Assembly (NCBI GenBank): GCA_963698535.1
Contig: CAVORD010000001.1
Location: 1,240,001-1,304,000 of the forward strand
Origin: CAVORD01 sp963698535
GTDB taxonomy: Bacteria; Bacteroidota; Bacteroidia; Bacteroidales; VadinHA17
DNA: 64,000 nucleotides
Direction of reading: 5' to 3'
Shown: piece after piece, positions 49,201 to 59,850 of the stretch
Numbering within the stretch: the first letter of the stretch is position 1
Layout of the letters: each line of letters begins with the position of its first letter
Notes under the pieces: model-generated
Told to the model about the DNA's origin: nothing
Database searches by the model: none
What the model saw: only the letters and a program-made list of their open reading frames with translations
Made by a program: the position numbers and the translations under genes

Positions 49201-49636
49201 TGATACAGATGTAATCTTTAAGGCCGGAGACAAGGAATTTCCATTATCGGTAGGTGGCTGGACAGGTTATATGGGATTATGGGATAACCGGGAATTCGAA
49301 GGGTTTGTTGCTGAATTATCCTACTCATTGCGCAATGATCTGAAAACAATTCACCCGGCTTTTGTCCGTAACCAGCGTATTGCATGGGCTGCTTCGCATC
49401 ATCACAGACCTGCCGGGGATGCTCTCTATGAGTATAGTTATATGTTTTCATACCGGATCGAGATACCGGTTAATGCCACTAGCATAACCCTTCCAGATTC
49501 ACAGTTTTGTGCGGATTATTGCAATGAGCGTTGGTGATGAAGGTAGCGTGCAATACCACTTCAATCGACCTTTGAAGACCTGCATCGTGATGAAGCTTTT
49601 ATTGAACGATTTAGTCATCTTTCTCATCGAAGGTAA
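46231..49636 (+). CDS. GH38 alpha-mannosidase (multiple frameshifts at the 3' end)
   Basis: About 1130 residues when joined; the first frame (46231-48762) is intact and holds the catalytic part. Signal peptide (ending IAAFAQT). The zinc/catalytic motifs are YTHLDDMWRWSYPQV and MLPDCFGFTYSLP (aspartate nucleophile), then LLLIKHSTGVLSSQAYTKKL and LRNQFHDNLPGTSIPKAH, all GH38. The C-terminal beta domains are spread over all frames: about 48715-48745, 48760-48976 (ending NREDG), 48978-49065 (SLDGKGGTYPAEMIGE), 49066-49505, and then to TAA at 49634. Six single-base breaks can be placed; three lie in AAAA or TTTT runs. It cleaves alpha-mannosides in the periplasm. Confidence 0.82.
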
Positions 49637-49676
49637 AAAAATAAATAAAGTCGATCCATCGTATTTCTCCGGACAC

Positions 49677-50609
49677 TTGATTGCGAATTCGATACGAAGG
49701 CATAAGTTTAAAAGTGATTATGACACTAATATCGGTAAAGAAATTCATATTCCTGATCGCGTTAGTCTGAAAAACGGATATGGCGGATTGCCATATTTTG
49801 AGCTCCTCTGGAATGGAGCCGAGGCCCATGTCTATCTGCATGGTGCTCATATCTTACATTATCAGCCCGCCGGCCAGCGACCGGTTTTATGGAAGAGCGA
49901 GAAGAGTTGGTTTGAGCCTGGCAAGCCTATACGGGGTGGTATCCCTGTTTGCTGGCCCTGGTTCGGGCCACATCCTTACGATCCCGGCCAACCATCTCAT
50001 GGCTTCGTTCGCCTGACGGAATGGGAGCCCCTGTCCGCTTCAGCTACACAAGAGGTGACCACCTTGACATTGGAATTCCCGTCATCCCTCTCTCCGCAAG
50101 GGATAACCCTGCAACTAAAAGCAGAGTTAAATGATAAACTTTCGGTTTCTCTTACAACCTATAATAATTCCGGTAGCGATTTCAGTTTCAGTGAAGCATT
50201 GCATTCCTATTTTCTGATCCATGATATTCATGAGGTGACAGTATCGGGACTAGGAGGCCAGCACTATATCGACTCCCTCTCCGGAGGTTTACCTCCGGTG
50301 ATGCAAAATGGCCCTATCTCATTTTCGGCAGAAACAGACCGCATCTACATAAACACAGCTCACACCTGCCACATTGTTGATGAAGTATTCAAACGAAGGA
50401 TCCAAATTCAAAAGATAAACAGTCTTTCGACTGTGGTATGGAATCCCTGGACAGAAAAGTCCATCCGAATGCCCGATTTTGGTGACAGTGAATTCCTGAA
50501 AATGCTTTGTGTGGAAACTGCAAATTGCGGACCCGATACAGTAACACTGATCTCCGGAGAAGCACATGAGATGAAACTGGAGATATCATCGCACCACATT
50601 GCAACATAA
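49677..50609 (+). CDS. Hexose-6-phosphate mutarotase-like (YeaD family) protein
   Basis: About 310 residues. It shares the aldose-1-epimerase-like fold and motifs of E. coli YeaD: HGAHILHYQPAGQRPVLW, RGGIPVCWPWFGPHPYDPG, SHGFVRLTEW, EALHSYFLIHDI, DRIYIN and VVWNPWTEKSIRMPDFGDSEFLKMLCVETAN. The histidine and glutamate expected in the active site are present. No signal peptide, so it is cytosolic, where it would interconvert anomers of hexose 6-phosphates. The start is uncertain: there is no in-frame ATG near the expected N-terminus, TTG at 49677 is the best candidate, and the frame runs back into the GH38 end. It is followed 55 nt later by the NRAMP-like gene. Confidence 0.75.
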   Translation: MIANSIRRHKFKSDYDTNIGKEIHIPDRVSLKNGYGGLPYFELLWNGAEAHVYLHGAHILHYQPAGQRPVLWKSEKSWFEPGKPIRGGIPVCWPWFGPHPYDPGQPSHGFVRLTEWEPLSASATQEVTTLTLEFPSSLSPQGITLQLKAELNDKLSVSLTTYNNSGSDFSFSEALHSYFLIHDIHEVTVSGLGGQHYIDSLSGGLPPVMQNGPISFSAETDRIYINTAHTCHIVDEVFKRRIQIQKINSLSTVVWNPWTEKSIRMPDFGDSEFLKMLCVETANCGPDTVTLISGEAHEMKLEISSHHIAT

Positions 50610-50664
50610 GGCTATTCTAATCGCATAACAACAGGAAAATATTAATAATTAATAAGTTAAAATA

Positions 50665-52041
50665 ATGACAACTGCTCGTAAAAAATTCATCCAGACATTG
50701 ACGCTCTTCCTCCCGGGTATATTTCTTGTAGGTTCCAATATCGGTACGGGTAGTGTAACCACCATGGCAGCAGCAGGTGCAAACTATGGCATGTCATTGC
50801 TATGGACTATTCTTCTTTCATGCCTCGCAACCGCCTTCATGATATCTATATATGGAAAATTCACCCTGGTTACAGGCGAGACAGCTCTTCAGGCTTTTCG
50901 AAAACATATTCATCCCGGTGTAGGTATTTTCTTTATTGTTGCACTGACTGCAGCAGTATCAGGCAGTGTTATGGGTGTCATGGGAATTATTGCGGATATC
51001 AGTTATGAATGGTCAAAACGCCTGGTGGATGGAGGGATAGACTCAATTTATTTCGCGATTTTATACATTATAATAGTCTATTTCATCTTCTGGGGTGGTA
51101 AAACCAAAATATTTCAAAGAGCATTGGCTGTAACAGTTTCATTTATGGGATTGTGTTTCATTATTAACTTTTTCATAATGATGCCTCCACCCATTGATAT
51201 TGTAAAAGGTCTTATTCCAGGGATACCTGAAATTCCTGCCGATGCTGATAAAAACCCGTTTCTGGTTATTGCCGGCATGGTTGGGACAACTGTTTTTTCC
51301 GGAATGTTTATAATAAGAACAACCCTGGTAAAAGAAGCAGGTTGGACAATTGCTGACTTTAAACATCAAAGAAAAGATGCAATGATTTCTGCTTCTCTCA
51401 TGTTCCTGATAAGTGCTGCTATAATGGCAGCAGCAGCAGGTACCATTTATGCTGATCCGAACACTCCGGGATTGGAAAATGCTGTTCAGATGATTACACT
51501 TTTAGAACCCCTTGCCGGATCTCTTGCCGTTGCAATTTTTGCCCTTGGAATCATTGCTGCAGGTGTTGGCTGTATGCTTCCCAATCTTTTAATGCTTCCA
51601 TGGTTATTATGCGACTACAACAACCAGGAGCGGGAAATGAAATTGCCGAAATACAGGATAATGGTAGTACTGATTGGCTTACTGGGACTTGTTGTACCAA
51701 TATTTAATGCGCGGCCTGTTCTTGTAATGATCATTTCTCAGGCTTTAAGCTCAGTCCTGCTTCCATTAACTACTGTCAGTATCCTTTATCTTACAAACAG
51801 AAAGGATTTGATGAAGGAGTATAAGAACAAACTGGTTGCGAATATAATCCTTGTAGCAATTCTGCTGTTCTCTCTGTTTAACTCCTATACCGGGTTAAAG
51901 GGTGTAGGCGTAAATATTGGCAAACTGAGAAATCCTCCGGTAGAGGAAACAACAACCGGACAAACTGCTCTCTGCGAAACTGGCTCGGTCAGCTTCTCTA
52001 CTTCTGGCAGCGACAGGTTATTGTCCGACTCGTGGAAGTAA
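50665..52041 (+). CDS. NRAMP-family transporter lacking the canonical metal-binding motifs
   Basis: 458 residues with about 11 membrane helices. The overall NRAMP (LeuT-fold) pattern is clear: FLPGIFLVGSNIGTGSVTTM, GANYGMSLLWTILLS, the QAFRKHIHPGVG loop, and LAVAIFALGIIAAGVGCMLPN. In helix 1 the DPGN metal motif is replaced by GTGS. In helix 6 the MPHN motif is replaced by FSGM (GTTVFSGMFIIRTTLVKE). Metal ligands are therefore missing and the substrate is probably not Mn or Fe. It sits between the mutarotase and ManA genes (27 nt before ManA), so a sugar, sugar acid or cation symport role is possible but unproven. The last 40 residues are polar and atypical. Confidence 0.78.
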   Translation: MTTARKKFIQTLTLFLPGIFLVGSNIGTGSVTTMAAAGANYGMSLLWTILLSCLATAFMISIYGKFTLVTGETALQAFRKHIHPGVGIFFIVALTAAVSGSVMGVMGIIADISYEWSKRLVDGGIDSIYFAILYIIIVYFIFWGGKTKIFQRALAVTVSFMGLCFIINFFIMMPPPIDIVKGLIPGIPEIPADADKNPFLVIAGMVGTTVFSGMFIIRTTLVKEAGWTIADFKHQRKDAMISASLMFLISAAIMAAAAGTIYADPNTPGLENAVQMITLLEPLAGSLAVAIFALGIIAAGVGCMLPNLLMLPWLLCDYNNQEREMKLPKYRIMVVLIGLLGLVVPIFNARPVLVMIISQALSSVLLPLTTVSILYLTNRKDLMKEYKNKLVANIILVAILLFSLFNSYTGLKGVGVNIGKLRNPPVEETTTGQTALCETGSVSFSTSGSDRLLSDSWK

Positions 52042-52068
52042 ATCTTTAACGAATTTAAAATAAGTACA

Positions 52069-53151
52069 ATGGAGATACCTAAAATACTATTTCTTTCACC
52101 AAACAGGGTATGGAGAACCTATCTTGGCGGGATGAAACTCGACCAGATGGAAGGCGCCCAGAATCCCGAGGATACACACTTCCCTGAAGATTGGATCGGC
52201 TCAACTACGCGCGCTGTGAATAAAGGCCGTGAACATCTCACCGAGGAGGGCTTATCTAAAGTGACGCTGGATGAAAAAACTATTACTCTTAAAAAGCTCT
52301 GCGAAGAGCAACCTGAGTATCTGCTTGGAGCAAGGCACTTTAAGAAATATGGTGCTAATACCCAGTTTTTGCTGAAATTCCTCGATTCATCAATCCGTTT
52401 GCATATTCAGTGCCATCCAACCATTCCCTTTGCCCAGAAATACCTGAACAGCAACTCCGGGAAAACTGAAGCATATGTTATTCTGAGCATACGTGAAGGA
52501 GTGACTGAGCCCTATATTTATCTGGGATTCCAGCACCCGCCAGCCAAACAGGATTTCAAGAGAATGATAGAGGAGCAGGACGGTGATGGTCTGCTCTCCT
52601 GCTTCGAAAAGATTCCGATAAAGCCGGGTGATGTATTCATGGTACCCGGAGGAATGCCACATGCAATAGGAGAAGGTGTTTTCATGATTGAGATCATGGA
52701 GCCAACAGACTTCGCCGTGCGCATTGAATTTGAACGAGGGGGATACGTGTTGCCTGAGGAGTCTCGTTTCATGAACAGGGGCATCGATTTTGCAATCTCC
52801 ATGTTTACATTCCAGGATACACCTATTGAGGCCATCAGGAAAAACTATTTCATTGAACCACGAGTGGTTGACAAACAGAATCAAAGCATTGAGTATTCCC
52901 TGGTCGATCCCCGGAAAACCTCATGCTTCAGTGTGAACAGAATTATTGTTAATGACAGGTTTAAAAAAGAAGCTGACTCTTTCTATATAGGTATTGTTAC
53001 AAAAGGGTATGGCAAAATTCAGATTGACCATCAATCATATCCTGTCAGGGAAGGATCTAAATTCTTTGTCCCATTTCAAACCGGCGCTGTATTTTTTGAG
53101 TCGGAAAGAGGAATGGAGATAATCACCACTTTCCCGCCAATAGCAGAATAG
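52069..53151 (+). CDS. manA: Mannose-6-phosphate isomerase, class I (ManA)
   Basis: 360 residues with no signal peptide, so cytosolic. The double-cupin core has the zinc ligands in HIQCHPTIPFAQKYLN and in GDVFMVPGGMPHAIGEGVFM (glutamate and histidines). The conserved IMEPTDFAVRIEFE strand and a C-terminal cupin half (KGYGKIQIDHQSYPVREGSKFFVPF) complete the phosphomannose isomerase pattern. It interconverts mannose 6-phosphate and fructose 6-phosphate, so mannose released by the GH38 and GH92 enzymes enters glycolysis. It lies between the NRAMP-like gene and the GH115-like gene in the same orientation, and is the best evidence that the locus product is mannose. Confidence 0.86.
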   Translation: MEIPKILFLSPNRVWRTYLGGMKLDQMEGAQNPEDTHFPEDWIGSTTRAVNKGREHLTEEGLSKVTLDEKTITLKKLCEEQPEYLLGARHFKKYGANTQFLLKFLDSSIRLHIQCHPTIPFAQKYLNSNSGKTEAYVILSIREGVTEPYIYLGFQHPPAKQDFKRMIEEQDGDGLLSCFEKIPIKPGDVFMVPGGMPHAIGEGVFMIEIMEPTDFAVRIEFERGGYVLPEESRFMNRGIDFAISMFTFQDTPIEAIRKNYFIEPRVVDKQNQSIEYSLVDPRKTSCFSVNRIIVNDRFKKEADSFYIGIVTKGYGKIQIDHQSYPVREGSKFFVPFQTGAVFFESERGMEIITTFPPIAE

Positions 53152-53203
53152 CAAAAATATGGGCCTTTTTTGTTGGAGTTAATTATCAATAAAAACACAA
53201 ACA

Positions 53204-55339
53204 ATGAGATCAAAGATCGACTCAGGAATAACCTCATCTATCCTACTGCTTACAATTCTGTTCTTTACTGCTCAGGCTAATGCGAATCCGATTAGCGGGA
53301 AAGCTCTGGAATTCGGTAAAAACGATCTGGTAATTGTACTCTCTGACAAGGAAGAAGGACCGATAAAAATTGCGGTAACAGCTTTGATCAGGGATTTCAA
53401 TGGGGTGATGGAGTTCATGCCTGAAGTTCATGACAAAATGAATTCCAAAAAGAATAAAACTGAATTGGTAATAGTTAACCGTGAATCGGGGTTACTTTCA
53501 GTCCCCTCCGGCAAAATCCTTGAACTTGACGGGTTTGAATCGCATCGCGTATACGCCGATTCAGAAAACAACCGCATATATCTCGAAGGTTATGACCTCA
53601 GGGGAACAATCTTTGCCATCTACACCTTCTCGGAAGAGATACTTGGTGTCCCCCCCCTAAAATACTGGAGCTCATGGTTTCCTGTAAAAAAGAATAAGAT
53701 AAAGATTGAACCTGACCTGAATATCTTTTTTAAATCACCACAAGTAAGGTACCGAAGTATTTTACCGGGCGATCAGGATTTCTTTAATCCCTGGAAGAAG
53801 AGTTCACCGGAGAATGATAATGTTTGGCTTGAAACCACACTTCGCCTCAAACTGAATACAGTTGAGGCCTATTCTACCATTTTGCCAGATTATAAGTTGA
53901 CTGATTACGCTTATTTAATCGACAAATATGGATTGGTCATTACCTCTCACCACACAAGCGGACTGAATACTTCATTCGGAACCTGGGAGGCGTATTGGGA
54001 GAAAGTAAGAAACATGGAGCCTCCGAAACTGCTTCTTGCAAATGAACAGGCAATCATCGATTTCTTTAAATACAATGCAGAAACAGTACAAAGGAGTGGG
54101 ATTGAAAACCTTTGGACAGTGGCTTTCCGGGGAAGAGTTGATCAACCATTCTGGAGTGTCTTCGAAGACGCCCCTGCAGGCGATACAGAGCGGGCTGGGG
54201 TTATTAACAGGATGCTTCAGATTCAACTGGATATCATAAAGGATGTCACTGGCAATCCCAACCCCTACACCCGAATCACTTTTTACGACGAATTGGCTAC
54301 CCTGATGGCCAAAGGATATTTAGAGCCACCTGAAGGTGAAAATATGATCTGGACCTATGTTGCCGCACGTCGCGATCCATATCCATACAATGATCTGGTG
54401 AATTTCAAGTTCAGACAAGACCTGTTAAACTGGGCTTACTATATGAACTTCGGATTTGCGTCCACGGGAGCACACGTGGCACCTGCCGAAAGTCCATGGA
54501 AAATGGAGTTCAATTACAGGTACATCAATAACAAATCACCTCTCTACTTTTCGGTAGTGAACGTTGGCAATTTCAGGGAATTTGTGTTGGAGCTCTCAGC
54601 AAATGCGAAGATGCTTTGGGATTATGAAAGTTACGATACTGATAGATTTATGCTTGACTACTGCACACAATATTTTGGTGCTGAACATGCAAGAGAAGTA
54701 GCTCAACTTTATAAAGATTTTTATAATTCTTACTGGAACCCAAAGCCAACACTGTTTGAGGGGATGGAACGCCAGTTTACCTTTCAGGACCTGAGATATG
54801 CGCGTGCATTTGATCATATTTATAATGTCTTCTATTCCACAACCGAAGAGGTAAATATGAACCCACTTCGCGATATCGGATATGAGAGTGAGCCCGGTCG
54901 TACCTTCCGGATTGATCTCGAACATAACCAAAGTAACAATCAGGTGGATGCATTGCTCCATGGGATGCAACAAACCATACCCAAATTTGAAGCCGTTGCG
55001 AGTCGTTGCTCAAAAATTATGCTTCAGCTTGATAAGGATAGACAAACCTTCTTCAACGACAATCTACGCATATATAGTTATTATATGGCCTACTTAAGCC
55101 AAACACTTTACCACTTTGTCGCTGCGTACAAGAATCAGGCGACAAAAGATATCCTGATCAAAAATCTGGATTTGGCTTATACCAGTGCAAATCAGGCAAA
55201 AAGCATTTTGCTTGAAGGACAACATGGAATTTTCTCAACATGGTATTCCGATGCAGAGGATATGGTCAGGACATTTCAGCTCGATTCGTTAATCGAAAAG
55301 ATCGAATTACTAAAGCAACAGGCCCTCGACAGGAAATAG
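53204..55339 (+). CDS. GH115-like glycoside hydrolase (alpha-glucuronidase family)
   Basis: 711 residues. Signal peptide (about 1-27, FTAQANANP). An N-terminal alpha/beta domain of the kind found in GH115/GH67 and similar enzymes covers about 28-165 (GYDLRGTIFAIYTFSEEIL). A barrel with SPQVRYRSILPGDQDFF, LTDYAYLIDKYGLVITSHH and NLWTVAFRGRVDQPFW follows. NKSPLYFSVVNVGNFREF and LWDYESYDTDRFMLDYCTQYFG resemble the GH115 helical region. GH115 enzymes remove terminal glucuronic acid or methylglucuronic acid. It is shorter than many GH115 proteins because the usual C-terminal domain is absent. Assignment is by motif resemblance; catalytic residues were not pinned. Plus-strand gene between ManA and the second GH2 gene. 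Confidence 0.6.
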   Translation: MRSKIDSGITSSILLLTILFFTAQANANPISGKALEFGKNDLVIVLSDKEEGPIKIAVTALIRDFNGVMEFMPEVHDKMNSKKNKTELVIVNRESGLLSVPSGKILELDGFESHRVYADSENNRIYLEGYDLRGTIFAIYTFSEEILGVPPLKYWSSWFPVKKNKIKIEPDLNIFFKSPQVRYRSILPGDQDFFNPWKKSSPENDNVWLETTLRLKLNTVEAYSTILPDYKLTDYAYLIDKYGLVITSHHTSGLNTSFGTWEAYWEKVRNMEPPKLLLANEQAIIDFFKYNAETVQRSGIENLWTVAFRGRVDQPFWSVFEDAPAGDTERAGVINRMLQIQLDIIKDVTGNPNPYTRITFYDELATLMAKGYLEPPEGENMIWTYVAARRDPYPYNDLVNFKFRQDLLNWAYYMNFGFASTGAHVAPAESPWKMEFNYRYINNKSPLYFSVVNVGNFREFVLELSANAKMLWDYESYDTDRFMLDYCTQYFGAEHAREVAQLYKDFYNSYWNPKPTLFEGMERQFTFQDLRYARAFDHIYNVFYSTTEEVNMNPLRDIGYESEPGRTFRIDLEHNQSNNQVDALLHGMQQTIPKFEAVASRCSKIMLQLDKDRQTFFNDNLRIYSYYMAYLSQTLYHFVAAYKNQATKDILIKNLDLAYTSANQAKSILLEGQHGIFSTWYSDAEDMVRTFQLDSLIEKIELLKQQALDRK

Positions 55340-55422
55340 TTAATACAGAAAATTATGCTACATCTTACAGGTAACTGTATGTCATACGAAATCAGATAGA
55401 TAACATCAAGTGTAATAGATAG

Positions 55423-58159
55423 ATGAAAGGCAGTATCATTATATTATTTATTATTTCAATATTTTTTTCTGCAAGTGCTCAGAGAACTGAGACCATCTAT
55501 CTTTCAGGTACAGACAAGGACCATATGGTTCAATGGGATTTCTACTGCACGGAAGGGATGAACAGCGGAAAGTGGAGCAAAATCGGAGTCCCTTCAAACT
55601 GGGAGTTGCAGGGCTTTGGCACATATCTCTACGGAAGATCTGATCTCGTTGCCAATGAAAAGGGTATGTACAAATATGAATTTACAGTTCCCAAAACCTG
55701 GCAGAAGAAGAAGGTTTTCATAGTGTTTGAAGGGTCGATGACCGATACAGAGGTCAAAATTAACGGGAAATCAGCCGGACCGGTTCATCAGGGTGCTTTT
55801 TACAGGTTCAGATATGATATAAGTTCTCTTCTGAATTATGGAGGGAAGAATCTTCTCGAAGTAACGGTAAGCAAGGAATCGGCTAACGAAAGCATAAACA
55901 GGGCGGAAAGAAGAGCTGATTACTGGGTTTTCGGGGGTATATTCAGACCTGTTTATCTTGAAGCTTTCCCGGTCAGAATATATTGACAGGGTTGCCATAG
56001 ACGCCAGGGCAGACGGCTCGTTCTATATGGATGTTTATGCTGCTGGGGTAGATAAAGCCTCGATTGTAATCGCACAACTGCAAACAATAGATGGTGAGCC
56101 GTTTGGCAAGCAGATTACTTCCTCTATTTTTGAGAATAAGGCGATAATAAAGGGATTATTTCCAGAAGCTGCGCTTTGGAATCCGGAACATCCAAACCTT
56201 TACCAGGTTGTCGTAAGCATTGTAAGCGGCAGAAAAACTATCCATCAGATTACTCAGAAATTCGGATTCCGCTCTGTTGAGGTAAGACCCTCAGACGGTA
56301 TTTATGTGAACGGAACCAAAATTATATTCAAAGGTGTCTGCAGGCACACTTTCTGGCCTTCATCCGGCAGGACAAGCAGTAAAAAACTTGCTGTCGACGA
56401 TGTAAGTCTGATGAAGGATATGAATATGAATGCTGTAAGGATGAGTCATTATCCTCCCGACCAGTATTTCCTTGATGTCTGCGACTCAATGGGAATGTTT
56501 GTTCTAAACGAGCTTGCAGGCTGGCAGGATTTTTACGATACCCCCACTGCAAAAAGGCTGGTCAGGCAGATGGTTGAAAGAGATGTTAATCATCCTTCCA
56601 TTGTTTTGTGGGTTAACGGAAACGAAGGGGGATTTAACCAGGAAGTCAGAGATGATTACGCACTTTATGATCCGCAGAAAAGGACAGTAATTGAACCCTG
56701 GTCGAAGATAAACGGGACCGACACTAAACATTATCCAAAATTCAAATATGTTGAAAATGCACTTAATACCGGCACGGATATCTTCTTTCCGACTGAGTTT
56801 CTTCATGGATTGAATGACGGCGGTCTTGGCGCAGGCCTTGACGATCAATGGAATTTCATGATGTCGAAACCACTTTCAGCAGGAGCTTTTCTCTGGGTAT
56901 TTGCAGATGAAGGAGTTGAGCGAAGGGATAAAAATGACTCTATTGATGTCTGGGGCAGTAATGCACCCGATGGTATACTTGGTCCATACCACGAGAAGGA
57001 GGAAAGTTTTTACACTATTAAGGAGATATGGTCTCCCGTTCAGATTGAAGAGCCTGTCATCAACTCTGGTTTCGATGGCAAGTTCAACGTAAAGAATACA
57101 TACCTGTATTCAAACCTGAAGTTATGCAAATTCACATACGAACTTGTCAGTTTCGGAAATACGTTTCCGGATTTTAATATCCAGAAACAATCAGGCGTCA
57201 TTTCTTCGCCCGATATTGGACCGGGATCAGCAGGAATACTTACGGTCAATCTTCCTGCTGACTGGAAAGATTATGATGTGTTGTATATAACCTCACTCGA
57301 TCAGTATGACAGAAACATCAATACCTGGTCGTGGAATATAGCAAAGCCATCCGACTTTGCCTCCAGGATCACTGAGCAGAGTACTGATGAAGTAAGCGCC
57401 AAGGAAAAGATGGACTTTTAACTCTCTCTTCGGGTAAGACTTCTGTCACCTTCAATATTAAGACAGGACTGATAACGAATGTTCTGTGCGACAATCAATC
57501 TATCCCTTTTGGAAATGGATTTCAACCAGCAGGTTTCAAAACAGGATTCAAACTAGATGAATTACAAGCCTGATAGAGTTAATTGGGTGATAGATATGGT
57601 ATACGATAGCCTCCTTAATGCCAGATGGACGATGTTGCCAGGGGGAGTATTAAGACTCGATTATCAATATATCTTTAGCGGGTCAAGCGACTTTGCGGGA
57701 ATCACTTTTTCATACCCCGAGAACCTAGTCACAGGTGCCAGATTGCTCGCCGACGGACCATATCGCGTATGGAAGAACAGACTTAAGGGTCCGCAGTTTG
57801 GTTTTTTTGAAAAGGAATATAATAATACAATAACCGGGCAGTCATGGGTCTTTCCTGAATTCAAGGGGTATTACTCTAATTTCTACGCTGTTGAAATCGA
57901 AACAAAAGAGTTACCGTTTACGATTATTTCTGCGACTGAAAATCTTTATCTGCACCTTTTCACACCCCAGACAGCTACCAATATCACAGGGGTCAGAGGT
58001 GAGGTAAATCCCCCGTTCCCTTCAGGAGATATATCAATTCTCCATGGGATAAGTGCTATTGGTACAAAGTTTTCAAAGGCAGATGAGGAGGGGCCGCAGG
58101 GAGCAGAAAAACGTTTACACCATCGATTCACAGCCATTGGAGGGTACATTGTTTTTTAA
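55423..58159 (+). CDS. GH2 beta-galactosidase-like enzyme (frameshifted)
   Basis: About 910 residues when joined. Segments: 55423 to about 55970 (signal peptide ending SASAQR and jelly-roll domain, RADYWVFGGIFRPVYLEAFP), about 55968-57418 (Ig-like domain and TIM barrel), 57419 to about 57548 (LSSGKTSVTFNIKTG), and 57557-58159 (late beta domains). The catalytic acid/base lies in LWVNGNEGGF; PTEFLHGL is the probable nucleophile segment. Breaks: an extra G in TTCCCGGTCAGAA near 55970; a missing T in GACTTTTAACTC near 57418; one unresolved base near 57550. Without them the family order is complete. The sugar removed is not certain, and mannosidase or galactosidase activity is possible. Confidence 0.72.
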
Positions 58160-58283
58160 ATTCGGCAAATGAAGAATTTCCACCAATTTCCCCGTTGTGA
58201 TTCATTAGAAGTAATCAGGTCTGTTAGTGACCAATCAAATAAGGCGAAAGCATAAATAGTTTTGAGTAACCAACTTCATCGAA

Positions 58284-59780
58284 ATGAAACCAATACACCA
58301 ACTTACTCTTTATCCCTGGAATGATTTCTATTTTGGGATCGGCAGATTATTCTTTGCTATTAGCGGATAACAAGGAGGAGAAAGAGAAACAAGGAGGAGG
58401 ATCAGCCCAATGTGATATTTTTTGCAATGGACGACCTCAATGATTGGGTAACTCCCCTGGGTTACAATCAGGCCAGAACTCCAAATATGGATCGTTTGGC
58501 GAATATGGGAGTAAGTTTTTACTTATGCCCATGCACCCGGTGTTTTCAGTGCACCATCTCGCACTGCCATAATGACCGGATTAAATGCATCAACAACAGG
58601 ATGTTATGAGGAGGATCCTTTCCAATACGATCATCCAGACCTTGTTACTTTGCAAATGACCTTTAAACAAGGTGGATATAGTACTTATGGCGCCGGCAAG
58701 ATATATCATCACAGGGGTGGATTTCTTGATTTAAGAGGCTGGGACGAATACTTCTCACGAAGTCAGGAAATGAGAGATATGGGCTGGGAGATGAATGGTT
58801 ATCATATGAATGATGTTCCGCTGCCAAACCCATATCCTTACAGCCCTTACTATACAAAAACCGGAAGAGCGGGAGGTTCGGCCTTGCACCTTGAGTGGGG
58901 TCCGATTCCTGATGAGCAGGAGGATGATATGGTAGATGCCATGCGCACAAACTGGGCCTGTGAAATACTGAACCAAAAGCACGACAAACCTTTCTTCCTT
59001 GCCCTGGGATTGTATTCGCCGCACTATCCAAACTACGCTCCTCAGAAGTACTTTGACATGTATAACAGGGATTCAATCCAACTACCTGTGTATAAAACTG
59101 ATGACCTGGATGATCTTCCGCAAAAAATCCGAAATAGTATGACTAACCGGTCTAAACAGCACGCTGAACTCGAGGAATTGGGAGCTTTAAAGGATGCTGT
59201 GATTGGTTACCTGGCCGCAACTTCTTTTGCAGATGCAATGCTAGGACGTGTATTAGATGCTCTGGAAGCCAGTCCTTATAAAGACAATACTATTATTGTC
59301 TTCTGGAGCGATCAGGGCTTTCACCATGGTGAGAAAATGCACTGGGGTAAGCATACATTATGGGAACGCACTTCTCATGTTCCATTTATCTGGGCAGGTA
59401 AAGGTATTCCCGGAAATAAAAAAGTGGAAACAACGGTTAGTTTGATCGATATCTATCCAACATTTGTCGACCTGTGTCATCTTCCGGCTGTTAAAGACCT
59501 TGAAGGTGAGTCGCTGGTGCCTGCATTGAAAAATCCATCCAGATCGAAAGATAGAAATGTGTTCCTTCCAAGTAATGAGAGAGGAAGCTATGCAGTAATA
59601 AATACAGATTGGAGGTACATCTCCTATTTCGATGGTGGTGAAGAGTTGTATAATGTTAAGGAAGATCCCAACGAATGGTACAATCTGGCAGGGGAAGAAA
59701 AATATCGACCGATTATGCAGGAAATGCAGAAATCGGCACCTAAGGAATTTGCACCGGTGTTACACCAAAAAATGATTTGA
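58284..59780 (+). CDS. S1-family sulfatase, Ser-type, iduronate-sulfatase-like (frameshifted)
   Basis: About 497 residues when joined. The start ATG at 58284 (MKPIHQLTL) is followed, after dropping one T in CTCTTTATCC (about 58312), by a signal-like segment. A second break lies near 58395, just before QPNVIFFAMDDLNDW, and the third is an extra T in AGTTTTTACTTATGC (about 58516). The formylglycine motif in the corrected frame is SAPSRTAIMTGL, so this too is a serine-type sulfatase. Other motifs are YGAGKIYHH, LALGLYSPHYP and VFWSDQGFHHGEKMHWGK. The MDDLNDW and NASTTGCY surroundings resemble iduronate-2-sulfatase-like S1 enzymes. It is 124 nt after the GH2 gene. Confidence 0.8.
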
Positions 59781-59850
59781 AGCTTGTTATTGAAGGGGAT
59801 TCGTTTCATTGGGAGAAGAAAACTAAAAGGTAGGATCAGAGAATTATTAT

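Noticed and set aside
49724..49774. Small frame that looks like a signal peptide (MTLISVKKFIFLIALV)
   Set aside because: It stops after 16 codons and lies out of frame inside the mutarotase N-terminal region.
58366..58400. Two apparent Shine-Dalgarno cores (AAGGAGGAG) before the third sulfatase
   Set aside because: In the corrected frame this polypurine stretch encodes a Lys/Glu/Gly linker after the signal segment, and Bacteroidota rarely use such sites.
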